NCBI GenBank assembly: GCA_039720395.1
Contig: CM077831.1
Location: 2,894,003 to 2,958,002 of the forward strand
DNA: 64,000 nucleotides
Reading direction: 5' to 3'
Source of the DNA: Liquidambar formosana
Lineage: Eukaryota; Streptophyta; Magnoliopsida; Saxifragales; Altingiaceae
Shown here one piece after another: positions 46,523 through 57,229 of this stretch. Position 1 is the stretch's first letter; every line of letters begins with the position of its first letter. The notes beneath the pieces were generated by a model. That model was not told the origin of the DNA. It saw nothing but the letters and a program-made list of their open reading frames with translations, and did no database searches. Made by a program: the position numbers and the translations under genes.

Positions 46523-49415
46523 ATGAGTGCTGAAGCAAAATCTGAGTTCAAGTGCTTTGGCTTGGATCCATTGCTCTTGAGGCATGTGAGGCTTGAAACG
46601 AACCTCTTGACTGCTGCTACATATTTTGGAATCCTCAAGTTCATGTGTTCCGCTTCAAACTATGAAGAACTGTGCCCAACCATGGAGGAATTCTGTGCAT
46701 TGTATGGAGTTTCAACGGTAGGGTCCTTTCATTCTCCCCTATCGCCCAAGCTTTCTTACTTCTTTCTCCAATCTACTTGGGATTCACTCACATATGCCTC
46801 TACGTTTGTAAAGGACCATATGGTAGTGCTGGAATCGAACAAGAGGGAAAAATAGAAGTGCGGAATATAAAAATTTTTTCCTACGATTCCCAATCCCATG
46901 AATCTAACTATGCATAACACAAAATCAAACCCTAACTACGAAGAGGGTTAGAACACTTACAGTTTTAATGTCTTCTCCTTTTTGCTCCAAGCTTTGATTC
47001 CGAACAGCGGTGAATGAGCAGCCCAAGTGTGCTGCCTCCAACGGTATCCACACCTAACTAGAGCTTCAAGTCCTTTCCTCCTTTTCCTTGTTGTTGCTAG
47101 TGTAGGAGAAGAGAGGAGAGAGGGAAGCTGGAAATTCTGGCCAGCCCTTGGGGAGCCTCCAAAGTATGTGATGTCACACATCATAGTGTGACTTAAATAG
47201 TCCACACTAAAGGGGCCGGCCCTAGGGGGAAACCCTTTTAGGGTTTTGTGCAATTTCCCTAAATTGCACAATAACCCCTATTGTTTATATCAAATACAAA
47301 CATGGCCTCAAAGAACTATTCTTTATGCACTCATACCCTTTCTCTCATATACTTAAAAGCTCATCTTGCATGATCAGTGTGTGACCCATTGGGTTCACAT
47401 CATTAAGTAGTAGGAATAGCACAAGATGTGCACAATGGAACTCTTTCCATTTAGGGTTTAATTGGAACTCCTTCCAATTCACTAATTGATTATAACTCAC
47501 TTATATCAATTAGGGCTTCTACTAACCATGAGTAACACCTAGCATATGGCTCATGGTGTGGCCCTTAATGAGGTGAATAGTCATTTACAAAGAACCCTTC
47601 TGTTATAGTTTATAGGTTACAATTGCATCCTTCCTTCAACACAATGTCTCCAATTGAACTAATAGGATATGGAAGTCTGTCAAGTCCCTAGTTCAATTAC
47701 TTTATACTCATTCATAGATATCAACTCATTGATGAACTCATGAAACTCTTTTCATATTCATCCTACCATGGCCATGGATTTAATGAGTTATATTATGAAT
47801 GCTATATGAGACATTCTCTCTCTTTTTCCTGAGAGTGATGGATCCCTTGTTGATCACTCACATGCCTTCATACACATAGCAGTAGAGCCAATGAACACCT
47901 TTGCAAACCCCTGAATAGGATTTGCACTTAGTATTATCAAACTTCTAAAGCTACATGCATAAGACAACTATGGTGTCTCAGGTCTAAGGATTACTTGTAC
48001 CACTATAACAATGAGAAACTGATTGACAGGCAGGAAAAAACTCCATTCAGTTTATCTCATATCTTTGGTCACATTCAGTGTACCTATTGTTATAATAGGC
48101 ACCCACTTGTTGGTTGTAGTGTCTCCACACAAATAGCTTGAGACTAGCTATCCTCCTATAGAGTCAACCTAACAAGTGCTAGTCCTATGGTTCATTACTG
48201 TCCATCATAGTGAACCTTCAACTAGGAATGCTTAAGGAGTTTAGTACAAAGATATATCTATAGTCTCAAAATTACAACTCTTTGTAATTCCATATTCTCA
48301 ACTCTAACTCCATGGACATATTATGTAAACATAAATGATGCATATAAACATAATAGAATAAGCCCTTTTATTAAATCAATAATAAATGTGACATACATAA
48401 ATGAAATCAAATGATTGTTCCTAATCCCTAAACAATCATCTCTATGATTGGCTCTAGGGCATAATCCTAACAGGTAGACTTGATGAAATTGGCAACCTCT
48501 TTTTTAGCTTGTGATAGTAAAGGTATTCTGAATTTTACCTTTCCTATTAAGCATGCACTTGCCTTTTGCCTCATTGGTCGTTTTCTTATTTCCACTGGTA
48601 CTCCACATGTTCCCGTTCAAATCTGTGACTTGATTCCTCTCCTTGCCAAGGGCCATAACTTGATTCCCATGGTGCTAGCTGAAACCCTGAATGGTTTGGA
48701 TAAAACTCATGAGGACCCAAAGGTTCCTTTAGGAGGTAGCCCCATTCTACTGCAGATGTGGTTGCTTGAAAGACTGAATTTCTTGTCACCAGTTGCCATT
48801 ACACCATACAAGCCCCAACATTACTGCCTTCGCCGCATTGAATTACCTGGGCAATTTTCATTGAGAGATTGGCTAGGTTACTACCAAACCCTTTCTTGGA
48901 GGAGTGTCAAGTGGTTTGTATTCATATGGGGCTGCAGTGACCAGGTGCTTCTGCGGACTTCTGGATGCGCCATGGTGAGACTCATAGGACTGAGGTCTAC
49001 TTCCTTCTATTGGCCTTCAAGGGTTCTGCGTCAGATGGGCGCCATGCAAACCATACCCACTTCCTTGAAAGGTGACTATCCTGTGGTGCCCGCGGGTCTT
49101 TCTGTAGTGACTTGGGCGAAGGACCGATGGCCTAGCAAGTTGATACTAACCCAAGTTACGAATACTGATGGTCCATATATGATGAGCCCCGAGTATAAGG
49201 AATGGTTGAAAAGCAATTTAGGTGAGAGAGAGACTACTCGAAGAGAAAGGATTTTTGGACTTATCAAGAACAACGAACTTGGATCTTGCAGAGAAGATAT
49301 TATGGAAGCAGTGACAGCAGCTTATGAACATGACTTGAGGAAGAAAAGAAGACATGAAAGAGAGAAGAAGAAAGCTGAGGAGCGAGCTGCAAAGAGGCTC
49401 AAGAAAATAGAATAG
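46523..49415 (+). pseudogene. Antisense extra ORF of element B (DUF7745/plant-mobile-domain-like), split by a solo LTR
   Basis: The first part, ATG 46523 to 46826 (MSAEAKSEFKCFGLD..., HVRLETNLLTAATYFGILK), and the second part, 48478-49415 (KHALAFCLIGRFLISTG, DLIPLLAKGHNLIPMVLAET, then a basic coiled-coil tail), are in the same frame once the 1646-bp solo LTR and one TSD copy are set aside; the original length would be about 413 residues. The fold recalls the plant domain annotated as DUF7745 or related to the plant mobile domain; this is from memory and not certain. It runs opposite to gag-pol, between pol and the 3' LTR, as the extra ORFs of Tat elements do. The ATG at 48480 is inside the gene, not its start. 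It ends in a Lys/Arg/Glu-rich helix (KKRRHEREKKKAEERAAKR). Confidence 0.75.
46827..48472 (-). mobile_element. Solo LTR, Copia (Angela-like), copy 2
   Basis: 1646 bp, TGCTGGAATCG...ATCCTAACA, with a perfect TSD GGTAG (46822-46826 and 48473-48477). It is the same family and orientation as copy 1 at 10118-11773, with small differences. It interrupts the antisense ORF of element B. Confidence 0.92.
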
Positions 49416-49753
49416 GATATTTATGGCATATTTATAGTTCTTTTACTTAATACCAATGAATTGCTATGTCAATCAATTTTAGTTTTGAATAAATTGCCAA
49501 TAATAAATCAAATTTGGGATTTTCTTGTTTGATTTAGACCGCACCCAAGGTAACTTTATGGGTTGCCTACGTATCTCCATGGTTTTTTCTTCTTTTTTTT
49601 TTGTTTTTGTTTTGTTTTTTTTTTTGTTTTTTTTGTTTTTTTTTTTTTTGTTTTTTTGTTTTTTTGTTTTTGAATGGAGAATCAGGTCTTACGTAGTTCT
49701 TATGCCTTAACTTTTGCCTAGGCCGCCCTTACGGGTTTTCAACCTAGCAGGCC
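49416..49753 (-). other. Intergenic part of element B with A-rich tract and TACGTAGGC module
   Basis: On the minus strand GAACTACGTAAGACC (49700 downwards) and GGAGATACGTAGGC (to 49563) flank an A-rich tract (49665-49585). The two words can pair (CTACGT/ACGTAG). It lies between the stop codons of the convergent pol and antisense ORF, where 3' ends of both transcripts would be expected. Confidence 0.6.
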
Positions 49754-52700
49754 TCAAACATGATATTTTTTCAATTGGTCCAAATTAGTTGGACGAGCGA
49801 ACTCAATTCCATCTAAATCCATGAGGCGAACAGCCCCTGCTGGCAATATCTCTTTGATAATGTATGGCCCACCCCAACTTGGCTTGAATTTTCCCCGCGG
49901 ATCGAACACTGGAGCTCTGATTTCTTTCAGCACTACATCCCCTTTCTTTAGACCTCGATCTTTGACATGCTTGTTGAATGCTCTGGCAACTCTCCGTTGA
50001 TACCCCTGAACATGATACAGCGCCCTTAAACGCCTTTCATCCAGCAAAGCTAACTCATCATAGCGGCTCTTAACCCAGTCCACTTCTGTTATCTGGCTCT
50101 CCACGGCAACCCTTAGTGAAGGAACCTCTAATTCAAATGGCAACACGGCCTCCATTCCATAAACTAGAGAATAAGGGGTAGCCCCTGTTGACGACCTTAT
50201 TGATGTTCTGTAACCCCATAAAGCCAATGGCAACTTCTCATGCCAGTCTGTGTGCGAGTCCGCAGTCTTCTGTAGTATCTTCTTGATGTTCTTGTTAGTT
50301 GCTTCCACCGCTCCATTAGTCTGAGGACGGTATGGTGATGACAGATGGTGAACTATGCCGTACTTTTGCAAGAGCTCATGGGTTTCTTTCTGAAAGTGCT
50401 GGCCATTGTCTGAGATAACTTCATGCGGTACCCCATATCGATAGATGATGCTGTGCTGTATGAACTGTGCTACCTTCTTGGAATTCAAGGTCTTGAAGGA
50501 CGCTGCTTCCACCCACTTAGTGAAGTAGTCGATGGCAACCAGGATGTATTCATGCCCATTTGATGCCTTTGGCTTGATCTGTTCGATGATATCTATCCCC
50601 CACACCGCGAATGGCCAAGGTGACGACATACTCGTTAAAGGCATAGAAGGCAAATGTTGTCCACTGGCGAACAGTTGGCATTTGTGGCACTTCTTGACAT
50701 GTGCGTGGCAGTTTCTTTCCATGGTGGACCAATAATAGCCTAACCTCATGATTTTCTTAGCTAACATATAGCCATTCATATGCGGAGCCCCTGTCCCTTC
50801 ATGGATTTCTTTAATCAGATGCTCGGCTTCCTCCTCGGTGACACACAGCAGGTGGATCCCGTCGTATGATCTCCGATATAGCTTTCCTCCACAAAGTACA
50901 TAGTGACTCGCCAACCGCCTTAGGGTTTTTCTATCGATACGAGATGCCCCTTCTGGGTATTCCCTTTCTTCAATGAACTTCTTTATGTCATGGAACCACG
51001 GACGGCCATCATTTACCTCTCCTCCTCGGATTGCACAACAGTACACAGGCTTGTCTCGGCATTCTATCACCAACGGCTTTACATTTCCCCCTTCAGGTAT
51101 CTCCACCATGGATGCTAGGGTCGCCAAGGCATCGGCGAACTGGTTCTTGTTTCTTGAAAGGTAGTTGAACTCTATCTCTGAGAACTCCTTGGTTAGAGCT
51201 TCCAGATAGGCATGGTAGGGTAGCAGCTTCTCATCTCGAGTTTTCCATTCCCCTTTTATCTGACAAATGATTAGCGCCGAGTCCCTGAACACTTCTAATT
51301 CTTTGATCCCCAATTTAAGTGCCGCTTCCAATGCTAGGATACAGGCCTCATATTCAGCAATGTTGTTGGTGGCTTCGAACCCCAACTTGACCGCCAACGG
51401 TGTAAATGCCTCTTCGGGTGAGACCAGCAGGACTCCTATCCCATAACCTTTCTTATTGGCTGCCCCATCGAAGTATACTCTCCAAGTTTTTCTACCAATC
51501 TCTAGCACATCCTCATCTGGGAATTGATCGTTGAACGGAGCGGATGATGACACCGGACAGCTGGCTAGGTAGTCTGCGATGACGCTTCTCTTGATAGCCT
51601 TCTGATTCACGTACTTGATGTCGAATTCATTGAGGAGAATTGACCATCGAGCAGTTCTGAATGACAATACTGGCCTTTCTACCAGGTACTTCAACGGGTC
51701 CATGCGACTTATCAAGAACACTTCGAAGGACATCATGTAGTGCCGGAGTTTCTGCGTCGCCCATACTAGTGCCATACAAGCCTTTTCAATTGCATTGTAC
51801 TTCACTTCATAGTCTGTCATTTTCTTGCTTAAGTAATAAATGGCATTCTCCTTTGTAGACCCTTCGAGATATTGAGCTAACAAAGCTCCCGTCGCGGTTT
51901 CGGTGACCATTAAGTATAACAAAAGCGGCGCACCTTGCCGTGGGGGAACTAAGATTGGAGGATTGCTCAAGTATCTCTTAATGGTCTCAAAGGCCTCTTG
52001 GCATTCTTCGTTCCATACTTTTGGCACACCTTTCTTAAGCAATTTGAAGATTGGTTCGCAAACCATGGTCAAGTTGGCAATGAATCGGCTTATGTATTGA
52101 CCTCTTCCCAGAAAACCCCGGATTTGCTTCTCAGTGCTAGGCGGCTCCATCTCCATAATAGCTTTTATCTTCCCTGGGTCCACTTTGATACCTCTCTGAG
52201 TGATCATAAACCCCAATAACTTGCCTGCAGTGACACCAAAAGCGCACTTCTGTGGGTTGAGACGGAGATTGTACTTTTTTGCTCGCTCTAGGAATTTCTC
52301 TAGTGCCTTGAAATGCCCTTCTCTATCCACGGACTTTACGATCATATCATCGACATAAACCTCGACTTCCTTATGGATCATATCATGCAATAGGGTCGTA
52401 GCTGCTCTTTGGTAAGTAGCCCCAGTGTTTCTTAAGCCAAAAGGCATTACTTTGTAACAGTACGTTCCCCATTGCGTGATAAAGGCTGTTTTCTCCATGT
52501 CTTGAGGCGCCATCTTTATCTGGTTATACCCGGAGAATCCGTCCATGAAGGAGAGGAGTGCATGTCCCACCGTGCTATCTACCAACACGTCGATATGGGG
52601 TAAAGGAAAGTCATCCTTAGGGCTCGCGGCGTTGAGATCTCGGAAGTCGACACACATCCTCACTTTCCCATCTTTTTTAGGCACAGGCACTATATTCGAC

Positions 52701-53113
52701 AACCACTCGGGGTACTCCACAACTTGGAGGAAACCCGCGTCTAGTTGTTTAGTTACCTCTTCTTTTACTTTTAGAGCCCATTTTGGTTTTAATCTTCTGA
52801 GTTTCTGCTTTACCGGCTTCTTTAGGGAATTAGTGGGGATATAGTGTTGCACAATATCGAGGTCGATGCCAGGCATGTCTTCATAAGACCATGCAAAAGC
52901 CATAATGTTGGCTTTCAAGAGAGAGATCATCTTTTCTTTTTCAACGGGGGAGAGGGTTTTCCCAATTTTAACTATTCTTGGCAATTCATTCGTCCCTAAG
53001 TTGATTGATTCCAATTCATCCATATTAGGTTCGGTGACGCCCCTTTTCCTTTGCTCAACGAGCTCCGGGGGGACATCGTTCCTAGGATCTATATCCATGC
53101 CATAAATATCCAT
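49754..53113 (-). CDS. Element B pol: reverse transcriptase, two RNase H domains, integrase
   Basis: One open frame of 1119 codons. RT residues about 110-320 (CVDFRDLNAASPKDDFPLP 154-172; YVDD 253-256). RNase H about 365-520 (ending VIADYLASCP). A second, archaeal-like RNase H about 543-670, with YFDGAA (D549), E588, D611 and D661. Integrase with zinc motif H771/H778/C809/C812 and the catalytic triad D841, D902 and E937, the last two 35 residues apart. The tail after 1000 lacks a recognisable chromodomain. All catalytic residues are present, so the frame may still encode active enzymes. Translation probably depends on splicing to gag-pro, because the frame upstream of ATG 53113 stays open back to an intron acceptor at 53133. 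Confidence 0.93.
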   Translation of the reverse strand: MDIYGMDIDPRNDVPPELVEQRKRGVTEPNMDELESINLGTNELPRIVKIGKTLSPVEKEKMISLLKANIMAFAWSYEDMPGIDLDIVQHYIPTNSLKKPVKQKLRRLKPKWALKVKEEVTKQLDAGFLQVVEYPEWLSNIVPVPKKDGKVRMCVDFRDLNAASPKDDFPLPHIDVLVDSTVGHALLSFMDGFSGYNQIKMAPQDMEKTAFITQWGTYCYKVMPFGLRNTGATYQRAATTLLHDMIHKEVEVYVDDMIVKSVDREGHFKALEKFLERAKKYNLRLNPQKCAFGVTAGKLLGFMITQRGIKVDPGKIKAIMEMEPPSTEKQIRGFLGRGQYISRFIANLTMVCEPIFKLLKKGVPKVWNEECQEAFETIKRYLSNPPILVPPRQGAPLLLYLMVTETATGALLAQYLEGSTKENAIYYLSKKMTDYEVKYNAIEKACMALVWATQKLRHYMMSFEVFLISRMDPLKYLVERPVLSFRTARWSILLNEFDIKYVNQKAIKRSVIADYLASCPVSSSAPFNDQFPDEDVLEIGRKTWRVYFDGAANKKGYGIGVLLVSPEEAFTPLAVKLGFEATNNIAEYEACILALEAALKLGIKELEVFRDSALIICQIKGEWKTRDEKLLPYHAYLEALTKEFSEIEFNYLSRNKNQFADALATLASMVEIPEGGNVKPLVIECRDKPVYCCAIRGGEVNDGRPWFHDIKKFIEEREYPEGASRIDRKTLRRLASHYVLCGGKLYRRSYDGIHLLCVTEEEAEHLIKEIHEGTGAPHMNGYMLAKKIMRLGYYWSTMERNCHAHVKKCHKCQLFASGQHLPSMPLTSMSSPWPFAVWGIDIIEQIKPKASNGHEYILVAIDYFTKWVEAASFKTLNSKKVAQFIQHSIIYRYGVPHEVISDNGQHFQKETHELLQKYGIVHHLSSPYRPQTNGAVEATNKNIKKILQKTADSHTDWHEKLPLALWGYRTSIRSSTGATPYSLVYGMEAVLPFELEVPSLRVAVESQITEVDWVKSRYDELALLDERRLRALYHVQGYQRRVARAFNKHVKDRGLKKGDVVLKEIRAPVFDPRGKFKPSWGGPYIIKEILPAGAVRLMDLDGIEFARPTNLDQLKKYHV

Positions 53114-53132
53114 AGAGGAGAGAAAAGAGACA

Positions 53133-53303
53133 CTGCATATATAGAGAAAGAAAGCACACTTTATTGACTAGGAATAATGGGAATGACACACAAAAGAAAG
53201 AAGGAAAACAAACAAATCTGTATCAATACTATGACTCCACAAAGTGAGTAAAGTAGATACATCTTATTGAATTAGGGAAATATTACTAAACTAAGACACC
53301 TAC
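53133..53303 (-). other. Probable intron between gag-pro and pol of element B
   Basis: On the minus strand the donor GTAGGT starts at 53303 and a pyrimidine-rich acceptor ends TATATATGCAG at 53133 (171 bp). The gag-pro stop codon TAG lies inside the donor, so the unspliced RNA would stop there. Splicing keeps one frame open from gag-pro into pol. Ogre elements have an intron at this place. Use of the site is inferred. Confidence 0.6.
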
Positions 53304-56300
53304 AAGCTGCTATCAGGTAGGCCAAGGTCTTCTTCTTCATGGATCTTCGCAATGAAACCACATTCAAGGTACCAATTCAGGAATGGCACGGTAGCATGGC
53401 TAATGGATGAACCCTGGAGTTCTTCAATGGTCGAGTCTTCCACGGTGAGGATCATGTCTTGGAACATTTCAGTCATAGCCCCCGCATCAAGGTTCTCTGC
53501 CCAGTCTTCCTCTTTCAAGCTTCCATATAGATCTTGGATAGAGTGGTACCAACTTGTCAAACTTTGAGGATTCGGCCCTTCTATGAAGTATCTATCACCA
53601 AAACTTTTATCTGCCACGGCTGGGTCGGAACTTGGATAAAAAGTATATGGGATGTACTGCTTTATAGAAGAGTAATGGCATGATGATTCATTCAGCTCTT
53701 TCTCAATGCATTGGACATAATCAAACCCAGATAGCGGTATCGCTGCTGATTCAGGTTGTATCTCACATATAGGCACACCTGCGAGTTTCAATTCATAATC
53801 CCCTTGAAGCGTTACTATGGCTCCTTCATATGGAAACTTCACCTTTTGATGGAGTGAAGATGGCACAGCCCCAGCGGGATGGATCCAAGGTCGGCCCAAC
53901 AGCAAGTTGAAACATGACGGCACATCTAACACTTGGAATTCCACCCTAAATTCAGTGGGTCCCATGATAAGAGGCAAAGTAACCACCCCTATTACTTCTC
54001 GGCGGGTGTTGTCATAAGCTCTTACGGTCTGCCCAGATAGCGTGAAATCAGTGGGTCCCAAACCCAAAACAGTGGCAGTTCGGAGAGGACATACATTCAG
54101 TGCGGACCCATTGTCGATAAGAACGGTGGGAACCCTCTTCCCCATAGTGTCAACGGTCACATAGAGAGCTTGAGAATGGCTCGGCCCGCTTTTAGGTAGG
54201 TCTACATCGGTGAACACGATGGTTGAGTTCTTGGGAGTTGGATTCACCAAATGTACCAATCCCTCGGGGGATGTGTCAACGGGCACTTGTATCTGATTCA
54301 ACAGTTTCAACACGGTCTGTCTGTGCTTATGCGAGGCCATGAGCAAGCCCCAAATAGTAATGTTGGCATTGGTCTTCTTCAGCTGCCTAAGCACTTCATC
54401 CTCTTCTTCTAGCAAGCTAGGACGCCTCTGCCCTTCCAAATCTTCCAACGGATTTTCAGATTCTAGGTGGGGAGGCTTGAAATGACGACCCCCTCTGGTT
54501 ATATGGTCCAACTCATCATCGCTAGCCCATATGTCATGGACTTCCTCGGAGTCATTCATCAAGTCATCCCATTCTATCATGTCGATGCTCTCCATCTCTG
54601 TCGGCAAGTCATCCCAACCTGAAGGGACTATCGGCTCATCTGATATCGGACTTGGGCTTGAGTACAGCACATAGTAATCATATTTCCCCGACGCTTCACC
54701 TAATAGGCCAACCTGAGGATCCCCTGCTTCATATCTTTCTTTCAGCTCTTGTTGGATAGATTTCTTTGGCAACAACAAAACCTTTTGGTCAATGAGGTCT
54801 TGGATGATCTTCTTTAGTATAGAACAAGCCTCGGTGTCATGGCTGGGTGCACGATGGTATTGGCAATATTGGTGAGGGGTTGATGGTCTGGGCTTTGGTG
54901 GAAGTGGCATGATAAGGCTGTTATGGCGGCAAATGGTGAAGAGACGGGTTAAGGTCATGGGGAGCGGAGTGTATTGTCTTATGGGATGGCGAGGGCGAGA
55001 GGATTCAACCCCAATGGCATTTATGGTGTTAGGTGGGGGTGTGTTGTTGTGTGATGGGAGAGGATTACGGGTGACATTTGGACGGGTTGGTGGTGAAATG
55101 ACTTGCTTGTCAATGAGGTCTTGGACTTGGTGGCGAAGGCGAATACAGCGATTGGTGGCATGGCCTTTGGATTGATGGTACTTGCAGTACTCATTCTCAT
55201 TGTAGCTCTTGGGTAAGGGATTTGGTGGAGGTATTGGGTCGAGTGGCTTCAATAGGTCACGACTTATGAGCTTTTCAAGGACTCTTTCGAGTGGCATGAA
55301 TAGGTCAGTGAATTGGCGAGGTGGGTTGACATCATTGAGAGAAAAGGGTTGGATTGGTTGAGTTATGGTGTTGACCTCGGCATTGTTCTTCCCAGTAAAG
55401 TTTGTCTTGCGACTCCTCACTTCCTCAGTCTTGATTGTCCCATCATTGATAGCATCTTCAACCTGCGTGCCAGCCCCAATGAGAGCTTTGAAATTTGGGA
55501 AATAGTGGGCAAATAGGTGCTTGTGATACACGGGCAGCAGGTTCTTAACCACTAACTGAATTTGGTCCTCCTCATTCGGCCTATCCGTCATTCTCGACGC
55601 CTTTTGTCTCCACCTTGTAATGTAAGCGGAGAAAGTTTCATGAGCCCCTTGCTTGGTAGTTTCTAGGTCCCTTCGAGTAACGTCCACCTCTGTGTTATAC
55701 TTGTAGTGCTCTGAAAACTCATTGCATATGTCTTCCCAAGTCCGGGTTCTATTCTCATCCAAGGATAAGAACCATTTCAAAGCAGAAGTGGCCAAGGTTT
55801 CATGGAACATTTGAGCTAAAAGCTCGTCAGTAGCCCCTCGAGGGTGCATAGCTCGCACGTACATCTTCAAATGAGTCTTAGGGCAACCCGTCCCATCGAA
55901 CTTTTCTAACTCCGGCATCTTGAATTGTAGTGGAATACGAGCCGTTGGAAACAGGGATAGAGTCCGCACATCGACCATGTCATCAGCCCTGCGAATCCCT
56001 TTTATGGTTCTCTCCAAAACTTCTACCTTGCTAGCTAACACGGAATTACTGCTAGTACCTTTCCCCTTGGCTTCCCCTTCTAGGTCGGTGACCTCAGGTT
56101 TCGAGCTACTTTCCCCCCTTGTCTTGGTGTTCTCATTGGATTGAGGTCCCTCTTCGATGCCAGCCCCATGAGGTATACCCGAGGAATGGGCCTTAGAGCC
56201 ATTTTGTTCAAGATCCGCCATCTTCTGTTGGTTCTCTTGAGCCATTTTCAATGCGGTATCGGATGTCTCGGCGGTATGATCAAGCTTGGCCATGATGGCT

Positions 56301-56419
56301 TTCAGGCAAGCCTCAAGGTCGAAGTGCCCCTCACTAGTTCTTTCGTCGGCCATGTCTGTCTGATGGGTGGACTCAACACTCACTAGGCGCCCTTGTGGAT
56401 TGCGGATCCAAGCCAGCAC
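53300..56419 (-). CDS. Element B gag-pro polyprotein
   Basis: 1039 codons, intact. Retrotrans_gag domain at about 163-325 (FDGTGCPKTHLKMYVRAM, ALKWFLSL). Two similar Cys/His motifs of the form CxxH...H....C lie at 412-425 (YCKYHQSKGHATNRC) and 519-532 (YCQYHRAPSHDTEAC). An aspartic protease has the active-site segment VLIDNGSALNVCP at 766-778 and the flap-side LLLGRPWIHPAG at 839-850. Gag packs the RNA; the protease cuts the polyprotein. DNG instead of DSG/DTG is common in this lineage as I know it. The start at 56419 is the first Met of the frame; Met23 (MADERTSEG) is an alternative. The stop overlaps the putative splice donor. Confidence 0.9.
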   Translation of the reverse strand: MLAWIRNPQGRLVSVESTHQTDMADERTSEGHFDLEACLKAIMAKLDHTAETSDTALKMAQENQQKMADLEQNGSKAHSSGIPHGAGIEEGPQSNENTKTRGESSSKPEVTDLEGEAKGKGTSSNSVLASKVEVLERTIKGIRRADDMVDVRTLSLFPTARIPLQFKMPELEKFDGTGCPKTHLKMYVRAMHPRGATDELLAQMFHETLATSALKWFLSLDENRTRTWEDICNEFSEHYKYNTEVDVTRRDLETTKQGAHETFSAYITRWRQKASRMTDRPNEEDQIQLVVKNLLPVYHKHLFAHYFPNFKALIGAGTQVEDAINDGTIKTEEVRSRKTNFTGKNNAEVNTITQPIQPFSLNDVNPPRQFTDLFMPLERVLEKLISRDLLKPLDPIPPPNPLPKSYNENEYCKYHQSKGHATNRCIRLRHQVQDLIDKQVISPPTRPNVTRNPLPSHNNTPPPNTINAIGVESSRPRHPIRQYTPLPMTLTRLFTICRHNSLIMPLPPKPRPSTPHQYCQYHRAPSHDTEACSILKKIIQDLIDQKVLLLPKKSIQQELKERYEAGDPQVGLLGEASGKYDYYVLYSSPSPISDEPIVPSGWDDLPTEMESIDMIEWDDLMNDSEEVHDIWASDDELDHITRGGRHFKPPHLESENPLEDLEGQRRPSLLEEEDEVLRQLKKTNANITIWGLLMASHKHRQTVLKLLNQIQVPVDTSPEGLVHLVNPTPKNSTIVFTDVDLPKSGPSHSQALYVTVDTMGKRVPTVLIDNGSALNVCPLRTATVLGLGPTDFTLSGQTVRAYDNTRREVIGVVTLPLIMGPTEFRVEFQVLDVPSCFNLLLGRPWIHPAGAVPSSLHQKVKFPYEGAIVTLQGDYELKLAGVPICEIQPESAAIPLSGFDYVQCIEKELNESSCHYSSIKQYIPYTFYPSSDPAVADKSFGDRYFIEGPNPQSLTSWYHSIQDLYGSLKEEDWAENLDAGAMTEMFQDMILTVEDSTIEELQGSSISHATVPFLNWYLECGFIAKIHEEEDLGLPDSSL

Positions 56420-57208
56420 GTCTATGGATAAAAAAGTTTTAACCTTTAGCCTAAGGATCTGTCCTAAACCTCCATATTTTCCTTAATGAATTTGGTCTCT
56501 ACACCATGTTCAATTAATTCATTCCTTTTATCCAATTACCTTTACAGGGGTCATGGATTAAGGGTATGTTTTAAAGAATAGGGCATAGAGTCCTTCAATT
56601 AGGTTTAATTAATCCCCTAGGACTAGCACATCACAAACATAGCTTTACATCCTATTTCCTTAATTTATTCCTCCTAACCCATGGCCTTAACGAAGGCTAG
56701 GGTTTAAAGGTCTATATTAAGGGCATAAGATATAAAGCCTCACACCACAAACACGGCATAGCATCATTACAAACAATTGTGGGTGCATAAAGGTGAGACC
56801 GTAGTGTCCTACAAGTCTGTCTATATGGACTAATGATAAGGGTAGGCTAGGGTCCTTCACTTGCTTGAGCAATCCTTATACCTAACCACATGTGGCATCA
56901 GGAACGCCGCGTGGGTCCAGCAGTACGTGATTAACTCATTTAATATACCCAAGGGCAAGCCCAAGGGTACTAGGCAAGAGAGGTTGATAGCTTTCGCCCC
57001 AACACATGGAATCAGGAAAACCAAGGTTGAGACTAGGCTGATCGTTGGCAAAGATACATCGAGGGACATCGATCCTAACATGCAAGAATTTGCGCACACA
57101 ATGCAATAAATGAAAGCACACAATCAAGCGGATGCAATGTGATTGATTTTAATTAAACATAAGAAATTAACCTAGCCCATTTAAACTTTATAGAGTCTAG
57201 CCCACAAA
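56420..57208 (-). other. 5' leader of element B
   Basis: About 800 bp between the primer-binding site and the gag ATG. Ogre elements often have an extra ORF here; I see only short frames (for example 57123-56857) without a recognisable domain. It may hold packaging signals. Confidence 0.5.
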
Positions 57209-57226
57209 TCCCCAGTGGAGTCGCCA
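57209..57226 (-). other. Primer-binding site of element B
   Basis: On the minus strand TGGCGACTCCACTGGGGA, starting with TGG, 3 nt after the end of the 5' LTR. The tRNA was not determined from the sequence. Confidence 0.75.
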
Positions 57227-57229
57227 AAC

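Noticed and set aside
48480..49415. 311-codon ORF as a stand-alone gene
   Set aside because: It is the second part of the antisense ORF of element B, cut from its start by a solo LTR; the ATG is internal.
49525..49710. Phe-rich 61-codon ORF
   Set aside because: It is a translation of a T-rich tract.
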